In this document: one piece after another, positions 21,679-33,424 of the stretch
Layout of the letters: each line of letters opens with the position of its first letter
How positions within the stretch are numbered: the stretch's first letter is position 1
Origin: Rhodamnia argentea
Lineage: Eukaryota; Streptophyta; Magnoliopsida; Myrtales; Myrtaceae
Direction: 5' to 3'
Assembly: GCF_020921035.1 (NCBI RefSeq)
Contig: NC_063152.1
Coordinates: forward strand, 7,082,001 to 7,146,000
DNA: 64,000 bases
The notes under the pieces: model-generated
Told to the model about the DNA's origin: nothing
What the model saw: only the letters and a program-made list of their open reading frames with translations
Databases searched by the model: none
Position numbers and translations under genes: made by a program

Positions 21679-23090
21679 ACTCTATTCGGACGAACTCGGA
21701 TGAGTCAAGATAAGGGAGATGATCCACATTTTCTAACAAAGGTACATGAAACGGGTGAGTTACCCTTGCTCTTTTGAGATCTACCGCCCAATTGTCATTT
21801 GCAATTTCTTTCAAGATTTATCATCTTCTCATAATCATTTCTTGGTGGATGGTGTTATCATTATTTTTGTTACTTGAATTCAAAGAATCTGGGGGAGATG
21901 TTCATGGAAGTTAATGTGTGCTTTGGCAAAATGATTCTTCTTATCATGCCGATTCTGGAAATAGATGAAAAGGCTTTCTAAGCACATCATATGTCTTTAG
22001 ACTTCGGGTAAGATCCTTCATCCTATGCAGAAAAATAACTATTCCTAGCGTTTGATTGTTTCTGGATTTCTGGAAAATCTGATAAAAACCGATGTATACG
22101 GGCATTTGATAGCATGCCAAAGGTCATTGTATAGGTTGAGAAATACTAAATGGAGGACACTATATGGCGGTCCTGGTTTGAATCCATGTTCATTTGTTTC
22201 GGATCCAGGATATACCGAAAAGTCCAATGCAAGCAATAGATTACCAAAAGAAAGCGTCTTGATGTTTGTAGAGTTGGTATAGCCATCTGTGAGATGCCCG
22301 AACATTTGAGCCAAGCAAGACATTAACTAGAATGTGGTTTGACATGATTGATTGTACTTCCCTTATATTGTGCATAAGCACTTGTTAGTTCATTTAGCTG
22401 CTGAAAAGAAAAACACCAGAAACATTTCCCTAAGTTTCCCGAGGAGAATTTATCCTATATGCAGTTTGAAAACTGTCTTGCATTATTTCTAGTACATGAA
22501 TGGCAAATGTTGACAAGGAAGGAATCAAACTATATCCCACAAGAGCAAGCAACTTGAATTGAATTCACTATACTAACTTGCTCAAAGCTTCTGTGGTTGA
22601 AGATGTTAGATGCCCCATTAGTTGGATCCGAAGAGTTCTAAAAGAATATCGAGCTTGACAAACAGGGATCCCTAAACTTCGGAGTGTTATTAGGAGTTCT
22701 TTGATGTTAGTTGCTGGATTGATTTCATCTGACTCACTGGCGGGTTTCGGTTATCATTCCACTGGTTGATGTAGATGCTAAAATATGCAAGAGAGCTTTC
22801 GCAAGGCTTTTCTAAAAGGAAAAACAATCATCAAAGGATGAGGAGCTCGATGGTTCTTGAACTTCTCCAAAGTCCGACAATGCATCCTTGGAATGGTAAA
22901 GGATGTTTGCATGCTGTCATTTCACATCGCCCCGCTTATATTTACCGGAAGCTTTGCCGAGTTGGAGATGTCCGCCTCCGCTCGTGTAATGAAGTCTCTC
23001 TTATTTTCTCTCCCACCTGTCCCTCTTCTGTAGTTTTATTCATGCTACTTTCAAACTCGAGGAAAGTCTAGCCTCGAGCTTTCCTCCGGG
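21679..23090. other. 3' flank of the TNL and intergenic DNA
   Basis: The first 100-200 bp probably serve as TNL 3' UTR. The rest has only short frames with no recognised family. I see no gene. Confidence 0.4.
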
Positions 23091-23096
23091 TTTTCG

Positions 23097-25009
23097 AGCA
23101 CAGACGAAGGACCGCAGCGCGTGCTTCCGTTCCAGCTTCGGTTCAATAAACCGCCGGCTTCTCAGGTTCGGCTCCCATTCGGCGTTCTTTTGCGACCTAA
23201 TGGGCGATCATCTCAATTGTATCGACTCGGTTTTGTGAAGTTTGCTTGATTTAAGATTGGCAGGTGAAGATCTTAGGGTGGAATCTGGAGAAGGATTTGC
23301 TGGCGATGGTCACGGAGGACCCGTAGGTGTGCTTCATGGCTTCAATCGGCGCAGGCTGTAGACAATCTCTCATGGTAATTTCTTCGAAACGAGAAAGTCT
23401 CTCCCGGAACTTGCTTCGACTAGGGGAAGTTCTCTTTTAAGTCGGCGTGTTCGTTCCTTCAACAATGGCTTGGTGCGCCCTTTGAGTCATTGGCCTTATC
23501 TCGTTTTACTTCTTTCGCTCTTCCTAAATATGCTACACTTCCTTCTCCCAAGAGGAACCACCGTAATTGCCAATATAGCTCGATTTGCATTTGATGGAGA
23601 ATTTGACAAATATAAAAGTGAAGTGCTTGAAGTCCAAATGCGAACATGATGTCGAATTGAGGAGTTCCCTAACTTAATCACCGATCACCGAGACCAACCG
23701 GAAGTGTACCATGCTGCTGTATTGCCATCCTGTTTCCATTCTGTGTACACCGGTTGAAGTGTCCATGAAAATAAAGAACTTGAATTGGAGGGGATGTCAT
23801 TTGTTCCGTCATTTATTCTAGATAGACTAGCTATGTCGGTTGCAGAAATGCTTGATGCCCACTTGGAGTTGGTAAGTTTAGTCCCCGCAGAATAACATCT
23901 CGATGCTGTCAGGCATCTATATAGTTTGCTTGGATTTTTAATGCTGACTCTCACAATGTAATGCTACTTCTGGCTCCTCTTCTTCCTCTTTTTTACTGAT
24001 TGAGAGTTGCCAACAAGGAGATATTTATGGTATACTAGATTGCAGAGTATAAGCTGGAAAGTTTCTTTCATTTTGTACCCCTTAATTTATCTTCTTCTGA
24101 TTACAGAGGGGCTTGCGTGGCATCATTTTGATTAATCAAGCTCGCTGGTGGGAATCTAACTTACTTGTTAATAGGATATCTCAAGCCATGCTGCATACTT
24201 GTATGACAATCTGGTCAACGGGAATGGAGTCGGGGCTTGGAGAAAGCGCAGAAACCGGGAGTGTAGAGGGAGTTGCATCCAAGTATGTGAAGTTCTTATA
24301 TGACTATCTCTTGGTAATTCAAATTCGTGAGGACTTAGGAATAGATGGCTAGCCTTGGCAGTTCTTGACATCTACTCTCCTTGGAAAAATTTAGAGAGGA
24401 GGCATCTTTTCTCCGTAAAACATCCGAAAGCTTCACGCATCATTTGGTCTTCTGGATTTGGAGAACATGTTGTTGAGTGCACTATAATTCTTGAGCCAAC
24501 CTTTGAATGGTTTCTGTTGAGATCCTAAGTTGTAGCTACTAGTACACTTGTGATCCTTGCCTGAATCCACTCCACCTCGAGGTTCCATAGCGGAACAACA
24601 AGATTCATTTTGGGATTGTGATAATGGATTGGGGGCTGCCATAAAGATATATATTCCAGTCACTTTACATGACCCGCTAGCCCAAATAAATCCCATATCA
24701 AGTGACTGATACCCCTCTCGGTTGTCTTGTACTGTTACGATGCTTTACCTTACTTAACAAATTTTGATTTTCTCGTCACTATGCGTTCTCTATCTTCCCT
24801 CTTATAGTAATTTTGTTGTGAAGAAATTATTCATTATTTTTCTCTCTGTTGTTTTCTTTGCACATTCATTGTGTCGTCAATCTTGGTTTCTCATAATTAT
24901 TCTAATCTACTCCAGGTAAATGTACAACATCATTATGCTGGCTCGTCCCGGTGGCAAGACTATTGTCTTGGGACTTGAAGATGGTACAGTTTCCCCGCAT
25001 GATGTAGAA
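23097..25009 (+). pseudogene. APC4: APC4-like (anaphase-promoting complex subunit 4) 5' gene fragment
   Basis: Three exon-like pieces match the N-terminal WD40 part of plant APC4, a scaffold of the APC/C ubiquitin ligase. They are 23097-23165 (RVLPFQLRFNKPPASQ, then GT), 23264-23374 (VKILGWNLEKDLLAMVTEDP, then in a shifted frame VLHGFNRRRL, a stop in place of Trp, and TIS) and 24916-25009 (GKCTTSLCW, then shifted GGKTIVLGLEDGTVSPHDVE, then GTAAGT). Splice sites and phases match a spliced ancestor, so this is a DNA-level duplicate and not a retrocopy. No start codon precedes exon 1 in frame. Two frameshifts and one nonsense codon occur, and later exons are absent. The 1.5-kb intron (23375-24915) holds unrecognised coding-looking scraps at 23790-23880 and 24110-24350. 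Confidence 0.8.
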
Positions 25010-26750
25010 GTAAGTTTTCCATGCTATTGCCACAATGTTACCCTCATTAATTCTCAACAAGAAATTCACCCCGCAAGAATCCTTCATCATCGGAATGTGT
25101 TCTTCTGCGATCTCTCTTGGGAAATATTCCTAATTGCTCAAAAGCTGCATGATGCAATGCAAACAGCAAGCTTGCTGAATGAACATTAAGCTAAGATGTT
25201 TCTGAACTACTGAAAGTCTAGCTAACTCGTTCAATATAATGGCCGACTAATCGGATGGTTGTATCTTAACTCGGCATCATAGTTGACAATTGTATCTAGG
25301 GTCTATTGGAGTCTTTATTCAAAGAGAGCTGTTTGTGATTCAGGTTTGGATCTTCATGTTAAAGTGGAAGCAATTTGGTCCGAGGTTGAGATCCTATCGG
25401 TGTTGATTTTGTGCTGTTAGAATGACGGAGGTTTGTTGGCTGGTTCCGCCTCTTCGTGGGGTTCAACTAACATAACATAAAAAGAAAACCAAAAAAGGAG
25501 AAAAAGTCGAAAAAAGAAAAAGAAAGAGAGGGGCTGTTCGTGGAGTGAAGAGTAAAGAGAGAGAGCGTTCCCGGAGAAGGCAGCACAAGAAAAGGAAAAG
25601 GGGCAGCGGCTTTCCGGTCCAGATTCGAAGGCCCAACGTTGTTGTGACTCAAATTTCAGTGTATTGTTACCGAGTCTAAATTGTTCCTTGTTTTCTCCAA
25701 TCGAAGGCCCAACAAGGTTGTTGTTGGAACCAAAGTTGAAAATGTTTCTAGTGTCACGAACAAGGTCGCTAGAGTCTAATTGATGTGCATTTGAGATTGT
25801 GCTTCTATAATTCTATTTGGGATATTGAAGCTCCGTTAGTGTTGCTTTAAGCTTTGTAACAAAGAATCAGCTCTCACAAAAAGAAAAATGATACAAATGA
25901 TATCTCAATATACAATGTCATCTTTAGACTTTTTAATTGGTCAATATAATCCTTGACCTATTGATAGATGTTCAATCTAGACCCCAGGTTATATGAAAAT
26001 GTTCAATACCCGTTTTTCGTTAATTCAAATTTAATGAAGTCTTCTCACGTGGCTTCTAATCCATTAAATTTGAACAATGGACAAAAAATAGATATCGTGT
26101 GGATTGTTCACATAAATTTTCATATCTGCATATGATAATCGAGTTCATAATATGATAATGTACATTATAGAACATGCATCATCGGATAGTGTCTTATTAT
26201 TTTAAAAAGACTGTGGTCATTGATTTAAGATCGCCTAATTGTTTTCACACATCCAACTTGACATACAATAATCAATATCATTAAATGATGTTTGATTTGT
26301 CGTTTAAGCAGATGGAAGAACTAAATTGGAAATTTAGCAATAGGTCATGGACTACACCGAACAAACTAAAAATTCAAAGACTATTTACATCATTTTTTTT
26401 CCTCATAAAAAATGCAATATTGGAATCCAACTACCAACTTGGTTTTGAAAACAGATGCCCAATAATTTGTCCCATTCCTTGTCATTAACTAGAGCAGTCC
26501 TCGTGGAATCAATGGTTGCACTCGATAACCAATTGAATTAATATTCATGATCAACACAAAAGGCAAGGTGGTGTGAACGACCGGATGAACTTAGAAGGGG
26601 CATCCAAGTATCCAAATTCACAGTAGAAAATGCAAAATCTGTTGAACTTACTCATCTCAATTGAAACTCTGGGGAGAGATTAATCAGAAAAATGAACTTA
26701 AAATGGGGCTAGACACGAATTGCTTCCTTATAATTGAACAAATTTGGTAA
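25010..26750. other. Intergenic DNA without a recognised gene
   Basis: The stretch contains an A/G-rich patch at 25480-25600 and AT-rich DNA at 25870-26500. No ORF resembles a family known to me. Confidence 0.4.
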
Positions 26751-26754
26751 TTTC

Positions 26755-27203
26755 TTAGATAAAATACTTAACCATCTGAATTTCTTTTTGCTTATCATAG
26801 AATGCTTTATTCTCATTGCTGTAGTAAAAAATCACCGTGTAGCAACCCACGGATTGGGCATGATCAGTGAGAAAAGAAAGAACCTTTTTTCCTAAACTGC
26901 ATCCCCCTAGAATCACAATCAACGGCCGCGTCTTCAATATGGCCAACCTTGTTGCAGTTCCTTATAAACTTCTTCTCAATGAACACACTTCCAGTAGCGA
27001 CTATCTTTCCACGATTAGTATCCTCTATGGTCATCGCCGAGAGAGCCGAGCTCTTCGAACCGCTTTTGGAAATCCTCATCAGAGATAGCATCGCAAACTA
27101 TCAATTGCTGCAGTAGCTCTACAAACCCTTTGCTTTTGTGGGGGATCACTAGTTTACGAACTTGAAGATTACGTGCTTCATTTAGTGGGAGCCCAATCTG
27201 CAT
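26755..27203 (-). pseudogene. GNA1: Glucosamine-6-phosphate N-acetyltransferase (GNA1) pseudogene
   Basis: Three consecutive minus-strand frames give a nearly complete GNAT enzyme that would make GlcNAc-6-P for UDP-GlcNAc synthesis in the cytosol: LQVRKLVIPHKSKGFVELLQ and SLGDDH (27203-27025), then GKIVATGSVFIEKKFIRN and KVGHIEDAAVD (27091-26890), then LSFLTDHAQSVGCYTVIFYY and KEIQMVKYFI with a stop (26946-26755). Two frameshifts separate the pieces. A few residues after DDH and the CGF segment before KEIQ are missing. The order and length otherwise match the single-exon plant gene. A functional enzyme is not expected. Confidence 0.85.
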
Positions 27204-27901
27204 TTCCGGAGATGAGGCTTCTGTTTACACCAACTTCATTCACATCGACAAGGAGAGAATTAGAGTTCATAGAGTCAGAGAAAAGAACATGGAACGCATA
27301 TAGAAGCTCCACCATGTTATTAACGGGAAATCACACATAAGACACGTAGCATTTCTCTATCTAAGCAAGCCACCTAGCACAGGCTTGTAGTGGCCAAATC
27401 TGCCGAGCTCTAAATCATAAAGCAAAAGATAAATGCAATTCACTTTTCTGCCTTCTTCTATGAAGGTAATATTAATGCAAATGCAATATCAGTTACTTCC
27501 TAGTGAGTCTGTTCGCAAAAGATAAAAACAAGAGGGGAGGAGGAGGAGAACTTGCTAATGAGGCTAAATGAGTATGTACGTACTCAATACAAAGAGGAGA
27601 AAGAAGCAGTTCTATAGAGTCCTTTGTTCACAGAGTGATATTCTCACTTTAAATTACAAACTTAGAAACCAGAATCGAAGAACCTATCCACAACCTGGCA
27701 ACAATCACCGCTGAAAAACAGAGAACAATGAACAAGTTTCCTTGGCTTTGTCATTTTTCAAAACAGCTCATTAAAGCTTCAAATAAAATTCCAACTAAGA
27801 AAATGCCATTAATTGCATTTTTTGGTGCACAGTAGGTATCTGTAACAATGTTTGGTGTTAATACACGACACCATTCTCCATTGATACATCGGAGAACAAG
27901 A
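27204..27901. other. Upstream flank of the GNA1 pseudogene
   Basis: No gene is seen. The stretch may be decayed 5' leader and promoter of the GNA1 copy. Confidence 0.35.
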
Positions 27902-27909
27902 TCTGCGGT

Positions 27910-28163
27910 TAGAGGTGGCCAAATGGACCCGTGGGCCCGGAACAGGAACTGGCCCTTTTGAGGGCCGGTTCTGGTTTGTAAATTGTTGGAACCGGCCCGG
28001 AACCGCCGGTTCCGGGCCAGTTCCGACCTGGTTTAAAAAAAAAAAAAAGAAGGAGGCCGGGTGAAAAGAGCAATTGGGCCTTGGAACCGGCGGTTCCGAA
28101 CCGAAAACCGGAACCGGCCCGGACCGAAACCGCCGGTTCCCGAACCGGAACCGGCCACCTCTA
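27910..28163. mobile_element. Non-autonomous hAT MITE
   Basis: The element is 254 bp with perfect 11-bp inverted ends TAGAGGTGGCC and GGCCACCTCTA, flanked by a perfect 8-bp duplication TCTGCGGT (27902-27909 and 28164-28171), the hAT signature. Subterminal DNA carries repeated GGAACCGG and CCGGTTCC motifs in both orientations, candidate transposase-binding sites. A poly-A tract lies near the middle. There is no ORF of substance. Confidence 0.92.
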
Positions 28164-28171
28164 TCTGCGGT

Positions 28172-29640
28172 GCTTATTAGTCAAAAACTCGCAGATGGAG
28201 TATCTCTTTCTCAAAGCATAAAATATCTCAAAAGATTTTTCTTACATGGACTTAGTTCATGTCTAGGATATGGCAGATAAGCCATAGAATACTATCTTGA
28301 CACGGCTGCATATTTTGGACACAATGCCCATGATGACCACACAACAACAGAAACAACTTTTGCCAACACTCATTAAGTGATTTGCCGGCATTCGTAAAAG
28401 CCAGTAGAATTCTTACAGGCAAAAGGGAAAAAATGAAGTTCAAAGCGATGTTGATAAAAGCTTTACTCCTAAAAACATCCAAAAATGCCTGCAAAAGCTC
28501 TATCTTTAGAGGCATTTGATAGTGGCATTTGGAAATGCCGCAATGTGTTATTTCTTGTAGCAAAAATTGTAAGTGCCAGAAAACAGTCATCGCAAATGGT
28601 CCCTGAAAACATTGCTTCACCGCGAATTAACTCCCGCTTAAAACTGTGAGGTTGAGACAGAGAGACAAATTACGAAGTTTGCAACTCCTAAACAGCCGTA
28701 ACAGTATCGAAAGATTCAACCCAAAAAGCAAAAGAAAACGATGGATTACAAAAGCTTCATATCAACTCATGCATCAATGCCAGACACAATAGCAATCTCG
28801 GAGAGAGTACACGAGACTGTCCTGCGCTTTTCTAGGGTGTGATTGGGCCTAGCCATCGCTTACTTCTAATCACGCTAGCGAAGAAGTCCAGGGGCATAAA
28901 GCTTATCAAATTAAGTCGAAATTCCCAGAATCGTACGATGGCCAGCATCCACGCTCGACACCCAACACTGTCTTGCGCTTTCAATTCGGGAGGAGCCAAA
29001 AAAGATTACGCATTCCCAAGGCTCGTGATAATCACAATCACAAACCAGATGAACGAGAGAGTACCTTGGGCTCGATTTAATTGCCGTTCCCTGCTCTCCC
29101 GATTCGAAGTCGGCAAGTGATTGATGAAATGCGAGCGAGAGACAAAAGGAAGCAAAAGAATCTGAGATTTGTTGTGCCTTTGGTAACCTATTTACCCCCA
29201 AAGTAAACGAGAGGGGGACAAAAAAGAATTTCAGTTTTATTTCTATTCTCAATAATAATTTATAAAAATAAAAACGCACTTGGTAATTATAAAAAAATTA
29301 TTTTTATTTTTTTATTTAATTGAGGAGACTCTATATATATATATATATTAAAATTAATATTTATTTATCTTTTTAACTTACTAAATCAAATTAAGTCACA
29401 TTTGTTCAATAACTAAATCAAATTAAATCAATATATATAAGTAATTTATACATGATTTATTAAATTATAATATGGATGAGATCAACTATAAAAATATTCA
29501 AGATGTGTGTTCAAAAATAAAAGTGTTCCCAATTATTTCTAAAAACATTGCAAATGTCATCGTCACGAGTGCCACATCGACAAAAGATTAACGGTTAAAA
29601 ACTAAAATAGAAGAAAAAATTATAATTCACTGTCCATCAT
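28172..29640. other. Intergenic DNA, AT-rich at the right
   Basis: No recognised gene. Short frames on both strands near 28840-29280 look like chance. A TA dinucleotide run lies at about 29332-29349. Confidence 0.4.
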
Positions 29641-30214
29641 CTTCAACCTTGCGATCAGTCGGCCAAAGATTGTCCGGTGCTCGTCGTCGCTATTCGCTGC
29701 CTAAACCTCCCAGCAACGTTGGTCGACCCTTGCTTGACCTCCCACCAAATCTGTCCACGGCGGCCACTAGCTTCGTGGTTGGATCTGGCTGCGAAGTTCA
29801 CAGCCGCCATGGCCACTCGAGCTCGAAGCTGGCATAAGGGTTTGAGAATTTCATCTGCTTTGCGAGGGAATGGGCAAGCCCTACACTTTGGCTTCTGTTG
29901 GCCCTGAGTCGCTGAGCGCCGCAGCCCCAAAGCTTCTAGTGCTCCAAGTCCTTGTACTGCAGGTAAAGGCTATCCTTTAGCGGAAGTCCCTCCAGGCTAT
30001 GCTTCTTCTCTTCGACCTTTCCCTGACGATGCACCTCTTGCCTGTCCATGGCTCATCTTTTCCCAATCAACAAAATGAACAATAACATCTCATTTTTTTC
30101 CCCTGAATCAGACCTCAAAGCTTGCCGCCGCCATGACCAGATCTATTAGATGTGGTCAAGCAAGGGACGATGAGCGCCGTCGGAGGTCCAAACGGAAGTG
30201 GGTCGCAACAAACC
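29641..30214. other. GC-richer DNA left of repeat copy 2
   Basis: This is probably the left part of the same dispersed repeat whose copy 1 starts before the window. Short frames exist on both strands with no recognised motif. Confidence 0.35.
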
Positions 30215-30705
30215 ATCGCCCAAGGACATTGCGGGGTCGAAGACAATGAATAGTGACTTTTCCTTTTTCTTCTTTTTAATGTTGTGCCATCTTGGATTTA
30301 TGTTAGGTTTTTAACTGTCACTTTTAGTAAAAGAGGGTAAATGTGTCACGAGATACAAATTTAGGATTTTTAGTGCCACAAAAAAAATTATGATAAATGT
30401 ATCGTAATAGGCATAGTTTGGGATTTTTAATGTTACAAAAAAAAATTCAAGGTAAATATGTCACAATGGACAAAGTTTAGGGTTTTTTGTGATACTTTCC
30501 CTTAAATTTATTAATTCCAAACAATGACTCATATTAACAAACACTGAATTAATATTTATAGTGTGAATTCATTTTTAGGCTCTCTTTTATTATTTATTTG
30601 TTTGTATATTTGAATTAAGTTAGTTTGATTGTAATAAGTATAGAAATTATAATTTATCATGTACATATAAAAATATATGTTTAATATATACAGTGTCCCA
30701 ATATA
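30215..30705. repeat. Dispersed non-coding repeat, copy 2 (uninterrupted)
   Basis: The copy matches 1-253 joined to 1837-2120. At about 30428-30436 it has a single TTTTTAATG where copy 1 carries the Pack-MULE and two copies of that 9-mer, so it preserves the pre-insertion state. It also lacks about 35 bp present in copy 1 near position 80. Confidence 0.85.
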
Positions 30706-31425
30706 TCAAAATTGTTTAGACCTTTTGACATATGCAAACGACGATACACTTGATACCTTGGTAGAGACATACGTGAAGTAAGAGCACAAAGTACCACCAT
30801 GCATAGGCTCATATATTTCCATTGCATGCTTTTCTACAACCGTGCCAAACACCATCCTCGACTGAGAAAAATACTAGAGGAGAACATTCAGAACGTATGC
30901 CACAAAATGAGGCAATTGACGGATACTTCCCACATTGACCATCCATCTTTTCTCTAAAAAAAAAATTACATCAGTGACTCACATAACTATGGATGCCATA
31001 AGACACTTGACTAGTCTTAACAAGAATGGATATTTCTTCGGATTTGATCTCTCTGTTACACGAAATTAAAAACCAAACTGTCACTAGACAGTACTGTTCC
31101 ATTGAACTTCGCGCAGCCGACCCAAACACACGCACTTTGCTTCCTGACCACGCACAGCACAAGCAATCACGGTCATGACTGATAGAATCGACGACACCAA
31201 GCCAACACAAGATCGATCGAGAACTCCATCTGACCCCTCGCACGCACAATTCTTGGACCAAACGAAAGAAACGTGTCACGATCATTCCTCCGTATATCAT
31301 CAAAACAGTCCGAGAACGAACGATCAAAAAGAGAAACGCTCTTACGAAGCAGACACGATCAACGAAAAGTACGAAGAGACAGAAAAGGAAAAAAAAAAAA
31401 GAAAAAGAAGGGGAAAAGGCGGTAC
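30706..31425 (-). other. Intron-like DNA after the orphan hnRNP-U-like exon
   Basis: On the minus strand this stretch starts with GTACCG and is T-rich, as plant introns are. No downstream exon of the SPRY domain was found between here and 25000. The junction with repeat copy 2 at about 30710 probably marks where the gene was cut. Confidence 0.45.
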
Positions 31426-31558
31426 CTAAGTTGCAATCGGCGGGGTTGAGAGCCACACGGTGGTCGGGCTTCGACTCCAAGGCGTCGCGGCGTCTCGTCC
31501 TCTTGAGGTTCTGCTCGAATTCGTCTTCTCCGGAAGGTTCGTGTTCCAGAGAAGCCAT
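31426..31558 (-). pseudogene. Orphan first exon of an hnRNP-U-like SPRY-domain gene
   Basis: The ATG at 31558 opens MASLEHEPSGEDEFEQNLKR and ends in HRVALNPADCNL, which resembles the N-terminus of plant heterogeneous nuclear ribonucleoprotein U-like proteins just before the SPRY domain (LNPADCDLDF...). The exon ends TTAG followed by GTACCG, phase 1, which would complete the expected Asp. A TATA-like sequence lies about 95 bp upstream. No later exons are present, so this is a 5' gene fragment (promoter plus exon 1), or less likely a gene whose next exon was displaced by insertions. The family call rests on a short match. Confidence 0.6.
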
Positions 31559-31651
31559 TGCCACCGGGCTGTGAAGCTGAACCAGCACCGGCACACAGAG
31601 AGAAAGAGAGAGAGAGAGAGAGGAGGGGCGTAAACGAAACGTGTCGTCGTG

Positions 31652-31659
31652 TATATAAA
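31652..31659 (-). promoter_or_regulatory. TATA-like box of the orphan exon
   Basis: TTTATATA on the minus strand lies about 95 bp upstream of the ATG at 31558, with a GA/CT-rich leader (31598-31622) between, a typical plant core promoter layout. Confidence 0.5.
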
Positions 31660-31790
31660 GGGATCGGAAGCGGAGCGGGACCCACAAGTCAATAAAATAT
31701 TGCTTTTTTATTTTTTTACTTTTTTGCCCAAAAAAAATTACAAGATAGTTGGATTAATTTTTTTACTTTTTTGGCAGGGTTTATAGTTTT

Positions 31791-31813
31791 CACGATCCGC
31801 GTTTAAGGTAAAT

Positions 31814-31853
<40 letters not shown>

Positions 31854-31873
31854 GATCCGCGTTTAAGGTAAAT

Positions 31874-31929
<56 letters not shown>

Positions 31930-31949
31930 GATCCGCGTTTAAGGTAAAT

Positions 31950-32040
<91 letters not shown>
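31791..32040. repeat. Compound (CT)n microsatellite with a repeated unique cassette
   Basis: The cassette cacgatccgcgtttaaggta (then aatggg) occurs three times, each followed by a longer CT run: about 35, 52 and 89 bp. The duplicated cassette shows that blocks of cassette plus CT run were tandemly copied. Open frames of alternating Ser-Leu or Arg-Glu are artefacts. Confidence 0.9.
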
Positions 32041-32044
<4 letters not shown>

Positions 32045-32543
32045 GAACAGGTAAATGGGTTTCGAGGGCACTTTAGTTCACCTTGACATTTGAAGTTAGA
32101 TTTTTGTTTCGAACTAGTCGATTTTAGTTAGCTCCAAAACGAGTCCACGATGGTTAGCTAGAATCTTTTCGCATAAAAAAAAAAACGGGTCGATTTAGAT
32201 CATATACATTTTCGACCCATCTAAACCCAACCCAACCCAACCCGACTCGCTAGAGGCGTCAAAACCCACCAATGAGCTCCTTGGCACACCTGTGCATGAG
32301 AAGATACTACTGTTCATTTTGACCCATCACATGATAAGACATGATGCTCCCGATTATAGTCATGTGACGCATTAGAGAATAATAATCATCAATATGCATA
32401 TCTACGAAAATTAGTCGGATAAACCACATTAATCGGACGACCAAACACATGTACATTGCCCTAACGAAGAGAGAATCGGTATGCCCACGACATTTTCCCG
32501 TGGACCGGTCCTCGCTTTTCGATGAGTTTAACAATACTTCGTC
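32041..32543. other. Spacer left of the Copia element
   Basis: No gene is recognised. It includes a short cccaa tandem at about 32225-32245. Position 32544-32548 (CAAAT) is the Copia target duplication. Confidence 0.4.
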
Positions 32544-32548
32544 CAAAT

Positions 32549-33331
32549 TGTTGCGCGGAACAAGCGATCGAACAATAAATAGACAGAACAAGAAAATAAA
32601 TCGGACACCGGATGTACGTGGTTCGGTCGGAGACCTACGTCCACGGGAAGAGTAGCAACGAATTCCACTATAGAACGAGCGATACACGGAGATTACGTAA
32701 CCACACTCGAGTAACTCAAACACTCTCGGTGTTTCCCAAACCCCAATTACATCCAATAACGCACACAGTGTTTAGCCTCCAATTCCTAGCGATATTCTCG
32801 CAAAGGAATTAACACAAATCTAACCTCAAGATTTATTCGGCTTCGACACTTGAATTCTTGATGTAATTTCACGAACAAAACCCACGAATGAAACCCTTGC
32901 AGAGCACTCAATGAATGGCTCTCTTTAGGACTTTTTTTCTAAAGTCATCCCTAAAGCAAACTTGAGAAGCATTTTATATTAAACCCACCACCAAAGAGTG
33001 TGCAGATTTCCACCGTGAAGATAGGGACAACAAAGTCTCAAACTTGGACTTTCTTACTCCCGCATGCAACTTTTTCAACAACCAAGAAAGCAAATCTTTT
33101 CTTTTTTTTCATTGTCGTTGTCTTCAAGGAGTCCACTTTGAACCAAATATCCTCATTATTTGGCCAAAGTCAAAGATTGCACTTTTCCCTTTTCTCATCC
33201 TTTCACGTGAACACATATCCACCGGCAAATATATGTGCCAATCCTTTTTTCGTTCTTTCACGTGCTGGAGCATCCACACAATACATCGTCGGATTTTGTT
33301 CGAACTCAAACTCGAGACATATATTTTAACA
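32549..33331 (-). repeat. Copia 3' LTR (minus orientation)
   Basis: The repeat is paired with 35676-36458 and has the same length. Differences seen include gatcgaac versus gatctaac and ctcccgcat versus ctcttgcat. The polypurine tract (AGGTGGAGAT on the minus strand) lies at 33332-33343. Confidence 0.95.
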
Positions 33332-33424
33332 ATCTCCACCTTGGCTCGACGTTTGAGCCAAGTCTCAATCGCTTCGCTGATAATCCAAACATCATTTGCT
33401 ACTCTCCCAACAGCCCCAATGGGC

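Noticed and set aside
28252..29279. Minus-strand frames of about 122 codons
   Set aside because: They have no recognisable family, no splice context and AT-biased composition.
31738..32071. Open frames of Arg-Glu or Ser-Leu dipeptides
   Set aside because: They are pure products of the CT/GA microsatellite.
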